Below, piece by piece: positions 1-12,800 of a stretch of 64,000 bases of DNA. The position numbers and the translations under genes were made by a program. The stretch's first letter is position 1. Each line of letters begins with the position of its first letter. The notes beneath the pieces were generated by a model. That model searched no databases, had not been told where the DNA came from, and was given only the letters and a program-made list of their open reading frames with translations. The stretch is taken from positions 30,105,815-30,169,814 of the forward strand of contig NC_133232.1 of assembly GCF_040436345.1 (NCBI RefSeq), in the 5' to 3' direction. Source of the stretch: Pagrus major. Its lineage: Eukaryota > Chordata > Actinopteri > Spariformes > Sparidae.

Positions 1-769
1 TAAGTCTCCTGTCTTCCCTCCCCCTCCTTCCTCGTTTACTCCTTCTCCCCCTCCCTTCCTCCTAACCTCCCTGCATTCCTGTGCTGTGTGTTAAGCAATA
101 AAGTAGGTTTTCAGACGAACTGTTATCAGCCAGGTTCATGTTTTTCAGTGATGATAATGTATTGAGATCTACCAGGTGACAATCTGTAGATTATCTGGAA
201 CAGACCCACTTTCTCTTCCAACTCTTACGGCTAGAGTGAACTCTGACCCCTGTGCTCTCCATATCCAGGGTTTTACACACAGGCTCACTGGAGCACAGAC
301 TGGTAAAAAAAAATACTTTAGCTCTCTGTCTCTGGTTCAAGCTAATGAGAAATTAGCATGGTCTCCCAATATTGCTTTGTCCATTCACTATGCACCTCTA
401 TGAAGTACTGAATCAAATCTTCAGAATCAGAAGGGGTCCTTAGCATCAACTTGTGATTTGTAAGTAAATGTACTCGTAGTGGTGTAGAAGCTTCACATAT
501 TTTGATTCACAATTGTATTTGATTTCTGCAGAAAAAAATAATCAACACAATCAACTGATTCACATCTCTCCACAGTGTCTAAGGGCTGTCAGTATCATTC
601 CTACTTTTTGATATTACTGATTTTTGTACACCTCCCAAATTTCATATTTATGCTTTTCCTTTTCCAGGCTTCTCTATTTTTTTTCTAAAAAAGTCTGAGA
701 GACTTTGAACCGCTTCACAAGCGAGCGCTGTGTAAATTCACCACTGGGTGTTTCATCATTGTCTCTCAG
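1..769. other. map7d3 intron or upstream sequence, no exon seen
   Basis: This is AT-rich sequence with a pyrimidine-rich opening. I find no convincing splice-bounded exon in it. It ends in the pyrimidine-rich acceptor before the exon at 770. The exons for the conserved N-terminal microtubule-binding coiled coil of MAP7 proteins are not here and must lie before the window. Confidence 0.5.
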
Positions 770-871
770 GGGCTAAGCAGAGGAGCTCGTCTTGTAACCG
801 GTTGCCTAGCAATGGCAATGCTGCTCTGGCCAGTAAGGAAGACGGCAAAAAGCTTCAGGTGGAACAGACAG
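770..871 (+). CDS. map7d3: map7d3 exon a (first in window)
   Basis: The exon follows the acceptor gtctctcag and ends at ACAG/gtgcaa, a rather weak donor. It reads AKQRSSSCNRLPSN and continues Ser/Lys-rich. It enters in phase 1 and leaves in phase 1, matching the next exon. I cannot align this low-complexity piece to a specific family segment, so the call rests on splice signals and phase. Confidence 0.55.
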
Positions 872-3800
872 GTGCAAAAGATCCCCTCTCCATCCCACAC
901 CACGCTTTCTTAACAAACCAACACAGATTATAGAGGAAATATTCAATAAGTTCTATTATAAATTAAGCTCTGCCAAAGCTAGATGGATGATAAATGGATG
1001 GATGGATGTACTTTATTGATCCCAAATTTGGATATTATTGTGTTACAGCAGCAGGTAATCCAGGCGTTGCAGAAGAACAGTAATACACAGTAAATGTTAG
1101 AGCTGGGCATTATCTCAATATTATATTGTTATCGCTATTTGCGACTATATACCGTGTTAGATTTGGGACACCGCTATATTGTGATATGGTCTAAGAGTTG
1201 TTTTTCTTGGTTTTAAAGGACACATTACAATAACATTACAAGTGAAGTAATCTGATAAAGTCTCAGACTGTTCTACTTGTTCTAAGGGCTGTCACGATAT
1301 TGGATTTTCACCAAACAATTATCATAACCAAACAAATTCACGCTAAAGCTATTATCGCGATTCCTCTAGAAATTTGACAAGAAAATGCAATCAAATCTAT
1401 CTTTAATGTTCTTTTATGGCAGAAGAATTACGCTCAAAATACAAGTGAAGGGAGGTGGAAAGAGTCTGTAATCATAACCATAAAAGATGAGTTACTATGG
1501 ACTACTCAATTACTATTGAAAAGGCAACCAGATTACCTCATTACCAAAAGATGCACTAGGCAGAACATCTTCTCTGGATTATTATCGATATTATCATATG
1601 TGTAATATTAACACAATATCAATATTTCGTTTTTTTAATATCACAGTTATCGTGAATATCACAATATTGACTCCCCTAAATGACATATATATGGTGTGTC
1701 TCGATAAAGCCTAAAAATATTGCGATATTGTTTCAAGGCCATATTGCCCAGCCCTATATATTGAAATATACATATCAACACTCGCAGTGAGATATATTTG
1801 CCATCAGAAAAATAAAACCCAACAAATAACAAAATAAGTTATAATAGCTCAATTCAGAGTTTAAGGAAAAACCTTAGTATACTCTATAAATAACATGTGT
1901 ATCTGTAGGATATAGACTATAACAAAAGAATAAACTAGAATACAGTATAGTAAAATATAAACCTAGGATAAAACACTATGTAGCTATGCCAACCACATGT
2001 CAAGCTAACTTTGCACATGCTAATGGTTTAAACACACAGCTATTAAAACTACAACAGGTCCCTTTGTTGTAGTATTAATGTTGTGGTAGTCTGAGTTAGC
2101 AGACATCAAGCAGACGGTTCCGACTCTCCTCTGTGTTTAAGCATCATCTATTAAACTTGGACATCAGCTGCTGTCTGCAGTAGCCCGGTGACTCACACAA
2201 GGCCAAATGAAGTGCACATGACTCTAAACTGTCTCTGGGGTTTCCTTGTTGACTCCTTCCCAGTGCCTGCTTGGCTGTAACTCCACTTTCGTGTCCGTAG
2301 GCCGTTCCATGAAGACGAGAAGTTCCTCGCTCACACGAGTAAGTGTGGGCAGAGCGCAGACCCCTTCCAAGCCTGATAAGGGGACAACGGATGATCAAGG
2401 TGGCTAGCATGAACAATCAGCTCTCATTTGTTCTCATACATCGCTGCGGCCTCCATTTTGGAATAACAAGCATGTTGCTGTGACGCTAACAGCTTGCTCA
2501 TTCTGAATTTTCATCGGTTTAAAAAGCTTATCAACACTTTCGGCTACTAAGAGGTTTCGGGGATAACATTCAGTGTCATCAGCTAAACGGGTCTATAATC
2601 TTTCAACTCTTCTTTTTGCGTATTCCTTCTTTAAGTCCTTGTTCTCCTTCGATTAAATCTTACTCACTGAATTATCCCTAGGCAGCTGATAAGCTTCTCC
2701 GCACTGTTTGTCTGTGATTAACTGGAAACACTGCTTGTTCCATGTATGCATTAACCTCTCTGCTGTTTTTAACCTGTACTGTGCCTTGATTCTCACTGAC
2801 AGCTGATCTTGTTTTAACCTTTCTTATTGTTTTCTTTTTAAGTGTCAACCCAGGAATGGTTTTGCTGTATTCCCTGTCTGCACTAACAGTGTATTGTTTT
2901 GTTGTCACAAAGTGTTGATTGTTTTCTCCCTCCCAGATGACGTCATAGCTGGATTTAAGTCGCTGTGCTCGTGCTTCAGTGTGGTGTGTGTCAGTGCCAT
3001 CCCACCGTAGCACCCCCAGAGCACAGAAATGACCACGGCAGCTGACTGCAGTCTGTGTATTGCCATTAACCACCAAATGCTTTTGTTTGTCCTGTAGCTG
3101 GCCTCTTCGTGCAGATGAGGAGTTGTTCAAAATGTCACTGTTCTGTATTCATGTTTGTTCTGTGTGGTTAACCTAGGCAGTAATACAACTACTGACTTAG
3201 CACTGCTCATCTCCAAAAGAAGATTTTCTTCAAGTTTTTTAACCCACATCGTTGTTTTTATAGCTCTAAACTTATCTCAAACTAATAACCCATCTTAATA
3301 CCTGGGTGCAGAGCAGCGAGCTAAGCTGCCATGCCCCAGGAGCTAGCACTCATCGGCTAACAACAAACAAGTCTGTCTACAACAGATGTCTTCTCAGTAA
3401 GGGGCTCCAAAGGGAAGTGTGACTTTGTGCTCTCATTTCGAAGCACGAGCATTTACTGTAGGGACATGTTCCAAAATCAACCCATCAAGACTATTTCCCC
3501 TTCTTCTGGTATAAATTCTTCTTTGTGGCTTAGGTAGCAACAATGGCGTAAATGGGGAATTATTCATTCTTCCATTTCATGGAGGCAGGAGCTCTTTGCT
3601 TCTGCAGTGAAATCAAGAGTTCACCGTAGTGCTTTCGTAATATGCTGACTTGTTCAGTACTGACTATTATAGTCAGCCTCCTTATTATCCAATTTGCACC
3701 TTCTTTATCTTAACTATAGAAAAGTGTGCACTGCAGAATCTAAAGAACTCCTGCCTGGTCACAATCATTTGCTCTATCACTTCTAGGCCTCATTCAGACC

Positions 3801-6800
3801 AAATCAGGCGTTGCGGCAATAAGTGCAGGGTTGTGCAGTGGTGTGGGCAGACACCATCATCGTTTGGTCTGTAAACTCTGCCTGGATAGCGACCAGTTTC
3901 CAGCATCCAGCTTGGGATCAACAAATCTTACATAGAGGCTTTTTTCATCTAGAACAATTTTGCTGAGTATTTCTCCTAACCTGCTGGTGCAGCCTCCTGG
4001 GAGTACGATGTTGTTTGAGGAAACTCGGAGCAATTTAGTGGACGTCTGAATGCTTGTGAATTTGTCTCTTTTTGGCGGATATGACAGTATCTTTTTCAAC
4101 CTGACACCAAATGTATCATGTCAACCAGTGCTAGTAAGAAAGCATAAAAAGCTTCCATTATGTGTATTATAGTAGTTGGTTATATTTATATTGTCATTTT
4201 ATAAACTTAGTGTAAACCGGTTGAACAATAATACTGTTGACCAGCCGGTTTGATTGCCGACTTGTATGATTGGCCACCGTTTCTCCAAACGTTGATTCTG
4301 TGTTAATCTTTCATCTCAGGGCTGCTGCGTTTTTTTTAGTTGTTATTTTTTATTAAATCTCAGCAGTCCGCGCTGCCTTAGCCTTAAACACACTCGTCAA
4401 GAAGAATGGGAGGACTGGTGTTTTCACCACAACGCTTGATTTGGTCTGAATGAGTCCTTAGTCTTTGGGTTCTTTCACTTCTCATCTTTCTACCCAGTAG
4501 TATTCCTCTGCTGTCTTCAAAGTTCACTAATGTTTCGTTTTTTTCCCATCAGCACACCTCCCTCTACCCCAAGGAACCATTGATTTGACCTCATTTTCTA
4601 CTTTGACTAATGATTTTCAGTAACCAGACAATCAGTCTCAGCACTCTTCCATGGTGTCCTTTCCTTGCTGTCTTTTACTGGCTCTCCTTATTTTATCGAA
4701 TGTCACTGAAAGTTAACAGTGTAAAGACAGTTAATAAGGAGCCCATGTAAGATTATTGGGACTTAACCTTCGGTTGTTGATGTTGATTCTCTTCTGCTGG
4801 TTAAATCACATGGTGACCTTTCTAAATTTAACTGATCCCCCCTCCCTCCTCTTTGTTTTGCCTTCATCCCCCATTCTCATCCACTTTCTCCTTCTCGGCC
4901 TTTCTGTTCTCCTGTGTTCTTTGGGTGATTTTTTTCGGCCGTGTAGCTCACAGGCCACCGGCCGGCACTGTGGACGGAGGGGTCCTTAGTCGCCTGCTCA
5001 CCCCCACCCAGGCATCTCTAGCTAGGAGCAAGAGCGCCGCCGCCCTGTCAGCTGAAGGAAGAGATGCTCCAGGTAACCTCCGCTTAGGAGACCCTGACAG
5101 AGAGGAAGGAGGGCTACGCAGAGCGCGTGGTCTTCCCTACTTACCCTTGTTTTTTATCAGTAGAAAATCAGGCCAATCCCTTTCCTTCACTAGATCTGAG
5201 CTTATCCTAGTGCCCTACCCTTTTGGAACAAAGTGAATGGTGGCCTCTTGGTGGTGGTGGAATTACAGAAGTCGTAGCTCCCCGTGTTTAAAAGCCGCTA
5301 TTGTAATGATCAGCTGTTTGTGTTATGTTATGTTATGTTATGTACAGTAGTTATTTGCAGCAAAGTACACTCATGTGAGAGATCATAGTTACATGGTAAA
5401 TATTGACAGACACAAACGGCTCCAGCTCACATGCACTTTCAGATCTGACACAATATGCTGTTGTGTGCTGACTTGGCTGCGAGCATTTCTTTGCATCTGA
5501 GGAGCCTCAGAGTCCATGCTGGGAGATTTGCTCTAAGCTGCTTACCTGTTGGTTCTTGTTACGTCAGAATCAGACTGTTGTGCTATCACATGTGTTCTGG
5601 TAGTTTGGCCAGATTGCTGAGGACCAATACACAGTGCTGAAATGGTAATTACTGGCATTTTCAGTGAATACTGAAGTCGCACTAATCAGATTCAGTATGC
5701 CTCCATTCTGGCACAAGATTTTCAACAGACTTGTTTCAGTAAAATATACTCTGAAGCCAACTAGGTGAGGTTTTATGTCACACTGGATGACTTTACATGC
5801 TTTACATATTAAGTAAACTGTTTATCTTTGTATGTTTTATGCTCCGATAGGAGGGATTTACAGCACATAAAGCAGCACAGACACCCATAATGAATCTCCT
5901 GACACACACTGATGAATGCCTCATTTTTCTTGTTGACTGTTTTTTAAAGAACCATACTGTAAAGCACTGACTCGTTCAAAAGCTGCAACTGGATTCCCCG
6001 TGTTGGTTTTAGGTTGTGGTGTTTATTGACCGGCCATTACAAACCCATTAGTGACTATAGATCTTCTGCTAAGTATAGCCACAGTAGAAACATGACACAT
6101 CTGCCTTTGCTGCAGCAGCAGCTGCAACAACAGCAGTGGCAGGGTACATTTTTGTAGTTAGCCACCATACTGTAGCTGCTCAGTATGCAGTCAGAATTAC
6201 AGAGCACATTTGTGTTCAGGCTGTGGCAGGGAGAGTTCTCCAGGTCTCGGGATTATCATGGCTAATCCCTCAATCTGACACAGCAAGCTCATAGCCAGTG
6301 GACAACAGTATTTACCAACTAAAGGTTGCGCTTAATCTCAGTGCTAAGGACAGTGCTCTTCACCCATTGTCATTCCAGGTTTATAGTTATTTAGGAGGTC
6401 CTTGTCAAACATCCTATTTACATAAAATTGAGATATATGCAGGGTGTCTGAAGGTCCTTTTTAAAGGTCTTAAAGCCATTAAATAGTCTTAAATTTGAAT
6501 TTACACAGCCTTGACTGGTACAAACATTGTATCTAATTTGATTTATCCATATTTTAATTTCTTTTTGTCCAATGGAGTCAAGCTCTTCTGCATGAAAGTC
6601 CACATTTTTGATGTTAAAAATCTTTAAACCTACCACTGAACCTAATGCTGTCTTTTAACTTTATATTTGCACTTACCTGTTGGCAAAATGTAGATTAACC
6701 GAACTCACTCTAACAATAAAACTTACTTCTGCACAGTACCACGTATATATTACTTACCTTTATACTTATCTACAATGTAGGCATCCCTCTGTCGTTCTTT

Positions 6801-9800
6801 AGTTTGTACGAGCTGAGCTTTCAGCCATGGTGACAGGCTTAGGATATTGGAATTACTCAAAAGAAGCAAGCTCCCCTTGACTCAATTAGAAAATATATCA
6901 GAAAATCAATAATCAAGTCACTTGTGTGAAGATATTCACAATTATACCAATTCACAATTATTTCGATAAAGGAAATTCACCAAGATCAACTTATCCTGAG
7001 TGCTTTTAATCATGATCTGCAATAAAATCTTACTTTAATCCATTCAGAGTTAATTAAAAATGATCAAGAGGTGCTCTAAAAAAGCATCACATTTTAGTGT
7101 CTGATACTTGTATATACACCCTGATAAAGACTTTGCATTCAGTGTCTGATCTGGAGTCTGGAGAGTTACAGTATGATGGCAGGAAGTACTCAAAGACTAT
7201 AACTGAACACAAGATACAACACAATCAATATCAATTGTGTGTTTAGTGTACTAATAAATCTGTGTAATATGTGTGTGCACTGTCAGTGTGTGTTGTGCTG
7301 TGTTGGTGGTAGGTTTTGTGTAGTGTGTGCTGTGCTGTGGTGCTTCCGGGTTGTTCATGTTGAGGCTTTTGCACCTGTGGAGTGTCAGGGTTTTTGTGAG
7401 ATTGTTGCCCTCTGCTGCTCCAGTAATCTCCAGCCCAAACAAGCTTCAGAAATCAAGCCATTGCCTGCCTAATCTAACAAATCGCTTTTTTTGTGCTCTT
7501 ATCCCCTCACAAAAACCCTCTCCTGCATTTCTTTCAACCATCATCTGCCCTCCCTTTCTCTCTCTCTTCCTCTCCCTCTCTCTTTCCCTCCACTCTCTTT
7601 ATTCTTCGGTTCATTCGCTCTTTGCTGCTTTGCTGCCCAACTCGGCCGCTTATCACCCCTCCCATTGGTTGTGCTCCCCTGGCCCTGCGATGACTGTGTC
7701 CTTTACCAGAGTGTCACCTGTGTCCTCGCTCAGCCTCTGCCAGTCCCCTGCACCCACCGCGTGGACCCGTGCGCAGCCGCAGCATCGACCGGCAGAAGAG
7801 CGGCATGACCACCTCTGTGTCAGCCGACGGAGCTCTTGACCCTTCAATGGTGAGAACACCTCTTGACGTTCATGTGACTAACCTCACTGGCCTACAGAGA
7901 ATCTGAAAAGATATGATGTTGTTATGATCAACTGAAGTGAAAGCTTTCATTGCAGATGGATGAATGGCCTCCCTGTTCCCTTCTCCTTAAGTTGCCTTTT
8001 TGTATCCTCATTGAATAAGTTTATCTTATATGGCTCTGCAACTATACATACTTAGCATACATATGTGAAAAACAGCAATACATGAGGTAGCCGACAGTGT
8101 GAATCTGTTTCCCAGAGTGGTCTGTTTGCTTGTGACAGTACTGGAAGAGAAAGCAAAGAAAACAACTTGATCGTGTTTCATTCATTGGTTTCAGTCAGTC
8201 ATGCTTTTGCACAGTTAGCCAGGACTGGATGCACAGATATCTGCGTTGTCGGTTTGTTTTAACTGTCAGTCGGGATGCACCGATTGTAAAATTATGGGCC
8301 GATGCTGTTGATTTTGTTGTTCCTATTTAATTATCCTTTTGTGTCAGAGAAAAATGAAAAAAATAGCTGAACTGTTTTAAAGTCATTCAGCCTTCATTAC
8401 ATCTTGGAAAAAGTAGAAAATGTATGAAACAACCTTGAATATAACCCTCTTTTCACTGAACTTAGTAACTTCAAAAGCCTTTTTAGCCTGCTATACAACT
8501 ACCTACTCAATGATAACATTTTACACAGATTTTACACTACTTGCAAACTGATGGCAGGGGCGAGCCAGTAGCTCATGAATGTGCCACCACAAAGTTGATG
8601 GGACAAAATGGATAAAAATCGTCCGCTATGATCAGTGAATGTAATCTTATTTGCCGATAGCAGTCAACAAGGAGATGTTGGCTGGTACCGATGTTGGGCC
8701 GATAAGTCAGTGCGTCCCTCAGCAGAAGCATCATGTTAGGTAATCTTGCAGCCCTGTGTCAGTAAGGTAGTTTGCATTTACTAATGCAGTAACTTGGATG
8801 CAGGGCTTTAAATTGTATCTCTATTCTTCTAATCTTCAAACTACAGAATGATAATAGATACATTTAAGTTGATGCATGTGTAGGATCAGGAGAACTCTGA
8901 CATTCTGGTTGTAGAAAGAAGTAACATACTGCATTTTTTTGATTTTGCTAATATTATACGGTAGAATCAAATTGCTGGGAAAAAAATATAGTGCTGTGTT
9001 TGTAAAACCATGTGAAACCTTTTAAGTACCAGCAATATTTTGCTTTTATGGGAAAAAACACTTTAGCAACTGATACATGATTTAATTGTTGGAAGCACGT
9101 TGGGCTACATGTCTAAGCTGTTATCTGTCAGTTATTTTCTCAATCATTCAGTCAGTTGTTCGGTCCAAAAATATTCATAAGTGGTGAAAAATGTAGATCA
9201 GTGTTTCCCAAAGCCCAAGATGTCCGCAACCTGAAGACGTTCAGTTTACTGTCATAGAGGAGTAAAGAAATCAGAAAGCAGTCACAGAGAATTTATGTCC
9301 TTTTTTTGTCTTAAAAATTTACTCAAATTGATTATTTGGTGATCAAATTATTAGCCGATTAATTTAATAGTTGACAAATAATCGATTAATCATTGCTGCC
9401 CTGGCTGCGGTGGCAGAGAGGGATACCTTTTCCAGAATCCGTCTGAATAGTGGGTCTTGTGTAGTGAGAACAAATTCCTCTTAGTGAAAGCATTTCAATG
9501 CACGAAAGCATGCATAAGTAAATGGTACCAAAGGCTCTGATTTATATGCATATATCCGGCTAAATTTGCCTGTCAAAGTACTACTGCAGGATGCTAACCA
9601 TAGGAAAATGTTCTTCCTCCAGCTGTTCTTTGACATTTGCTGCTCACTCTCTTATGAACACGGTCGTATATCACTATCACTTTATCCTACTTACTGCTTT
9701 CTATAACTGATGTCTCAGATAGTGTTATTTGATGGCTCATAGTAGCTGGCTGTCTCTCATAACCTGCTTGTCTTCAGCTTCCTCTGTGGCTGTGAAGGGA

Positions 9801-12800
9801 CTCATTGTCACAGCCTGAGACAAAGAGATCAACAGTAGCCTGATTATGGGCAGATCAGGCCATGCAAAGCAGACCCCACCCTTCACCCTGGGGCCGAATG
9901 TCAAAAGCCTTTTGACTTTCCTCATCATTCCATTGTCTTCTCCCCTCCACATGCACAGATTGGTGTGGAGATAATTGAAATTCACAGCTTATCGCATTGC
10001 ATCACACCTCAGTTAAATTGTATCTTTCAAGTCAGCTGTGTCGGGCTGCCTGAGCTGGGATATTTCTTTTTACAAATGATTATGAGGGAAATTAGAGATG
10101 AATTCATGAATGTCTCATCCCTGTTATGAAACCGTATACCGGTCGCCTGTTTACTGTCCTGTTTTTCCTTCCCGTCCTCACAAGAGAATGATTATCACGC
10201 AGTCACCAAAGCTAATAAAGTTAAATACAATAGCAAAAAATATTCTTCTTTTTTAAAATGTACAATATTTAATTAACTTACTTGGCTTGAGGTGGGACAG
10301 TAATGTATATTTGTGTCTGTCTGAGTGTCACATGGTTGACCTTGTGCACTCTGTCAGTGTGTTTGTAGAGCCAAACATAGCACATGGACATTAAAAATAG
10401 ATGAATTAAAACCTGACCCATGGCCTCCATCACACCAGCATTGCGTCACTGTCTGAAAAGCCAGTGAAACTGAAAGACACAGAGGACGGCAGCTTAAAAA
10501 GGAGTTACATGGTCTATTAACATTTTAGTTACAGTTGCTCTTTTATATAATGGGTACCTTTTTTTTTTCTTCGTTTATTTCTTTCAGGATTTTGAGGTTT
10601 CATTTCTTTTTCTTTCTTTTTTTTTTAAACAGAAGCTCCTGATTCTGTGCAAATGTAAAGATAATTCAGTTGTGTCGACCAGTGGCTCCAAACCTAAAGT
10701 ATCAGACCAAGATCAACATTAGGTATTATCACATGATTAATGGATTAAATTAGAACCGCTGTAGCGCTGGATACTTTCACCATTTCGAGGGTCTCTGAAA
10801 TACTAAAACGAGTGGTTCCCAAAGCTACTGCAGATGGGCTGTGAGCGGTCAATTATAATGAATAGATAGTAAAAACATTACCAAAAAATGTTTATGATCA
10901 CATATTTACTTTTAAAAGTAAATAATTAGGTGTTATTTTCATTAGTTTTAGGGAAATATTTAATGTCTCATGTGTCGATCAGAGTTGGGCCCCAGAAGAA
11001 TTTTTTGAGTTCAAATTGGGCCAAGTCATTCTTAAGTTTGTGAATGGCTGCTTTTAAACGATTTAATCTTGGAAGGAAAATTAATTTGTTTGCTTCGGTT
11101 TGTTTTAAGGGCTTCCAATTCATGTCCGCATCAAGGCCATGAGATGTGGCGAGGGACTACAGTAAACACCCTCTTCTTCATTTTACAGAGTCACAAGCCA
11201 AAATGTTGGGAAAACACTGGCGTAGACTAGGGCTGCATAATATGACTAAAATGTCATATTGTGATTATTTGGACAGATATTAAGATTAAACAGTTACGAT
11301 TCATGATTGGTGGGAATGATCATAAAAATCATAATGATGTAAGGTTTTTTGGAGTCTGTACCAAACAAACACGTTTTCTGTCATCTGATGAACACGATCT
11401 GTAGCCCGGGACGTCTCTGCAACACTACAGTACCTCATTATGATGTTGTTTTGTCAGAAATTTTTCCCTTTATCAAAATCCATCTTCTGCTATTTGGATA
11501 TTGCTCTTGGCCATATTGCGAGTTCTAAATTCAGCAGCTCTATCATAGAACAGGTTGTAGTGAATAATTATTATGTTTGTGGACTCATCCTTTTTTGATA
11601 AAAACACAACTTAGTTACATGATTTACAACTGTTTTGTTTATGACGCAAAGATATTTAAATCAATGTCGACATATTTTCATAGGTAAATAGGTGTTTGTA
11701 AGGGTTTCTTGTGAGTTAAGTGATAGTCATGAATTACCTCTTTACCTCTACAGAAGGACAAGCATTTATCGCCTGGGGGGCAACGTCCCGCCTCCCCGTC
11801 TTCTCCCCTGGGGCGAAACCGTTCACCATCTCCAGCCCCCAATCCAGCCCCAAAGAGGACCCCCTCCCCAGCAGCATCCAAGTAAGGCTATAAACCTTTC
11901 CTAAACTTAAAGTCATTTGAGAGTTTGGATGCGGCCTTTCTTTCTTATTTAACTATAAAACACAATACCTCCTCACAGGCAAAATTCCAAGACACGCCCG
12001 CCCTCACCTGGTGCAATGAAACAACGTCCCCCATCCCCCCAGCCTGCGTCAGCCAAGCCCCCACCTATCCAGAAACCAGCTCTCACTCCAACAGGACCCC
12101 CCACCTTGAGGAAGAGGGACTCCAAGTCCAAGGATCTGTGTCCTGTCCAGGCTGTGTCTCCACAGTCGTCTGACTCCAGCAAGACCAAAGACAAAGATGG
12201 TGAGCAATTCTCAGTGATAAGAATGCAGTTCACAGCTGAAATGATTTATTGTACTATAATATCTCTAAAGCTCACTGGAGAAGGAGTTTCATATTAGTAC
12301 AAATCATGTAATAAATCTCCATATTAAAGGAAGACTATTAAAGGAACATAGACAGCTGCCTGGTTTTAATCTGTCAGGACCAATATTTACCGAGACTGAT
12401 CATTATTCTGGCGACCAGGATGTTTGCACTGGTGCATCAAGATATGCTGTCAATTTCAGAGAGGGAAGTGAACCCAGGCAGACGAAATGAAATCTTTTTC
12501 ATCTTAGATAAATATCACTGAAGCATGTCCAAACCTACTTACACACCCAGAAAAGATTAAAGTCATGTCTTGTTCCAAATAATTACCTTTGAATAAGTGG
12601 GTGTCCTTTCCTCTCTAGCTACTAAAGATTGTTAATACATGTAGGTCTTCTTGCTCATCATTCTTCATGTATTCATTGTCCACACCTGGTCTGTTTACAC
12701 TTCATACATACATTATATTACATACAGAGCTCAGCGGTTGTAAAAGGAGGAAATTAAACAGCTCTAAAGAGAAAGGGTGTTTCATTAAAATTGCAGAAAA

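Larger units (their letters stand above)
872..4946. other. map7d3 intron with several mobile-element remnants
   Basis: This 4.1 kb intron holds a LINE tail, a hAT-like MITE and a TIR element listed separately. It also holds an unrecognised 150-codon minus-strand reading frame at 2678-3130. I see no purine-rich coiled-coil exon in it. Confidence 0.6.
7850..11753. other. map7d3 intron with MITE remnants
   Basis: No exon is seen in this 3.9 kb intron. It holds two hAT-like remnants listed separately. A partial copy of a similar element near 9320-9400 shows gattaatc-type repeats ending in attgctgccct. Confidence 0.55.

Noticed and set aside
3857..4099. 80-codon minus-strand frame inside the TIR element as a transposase
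   Set aside because: I recognise no catalytic motif or DNA-binding domain, and it is short. It is kept only as part of the element description.
7239..7693. Cys/Val-rich and Leu/Ser-rich frames
   Set aside because: They come from GT-rich and CT-rich low-complexity intron sequence ahead of a splice acceptor.
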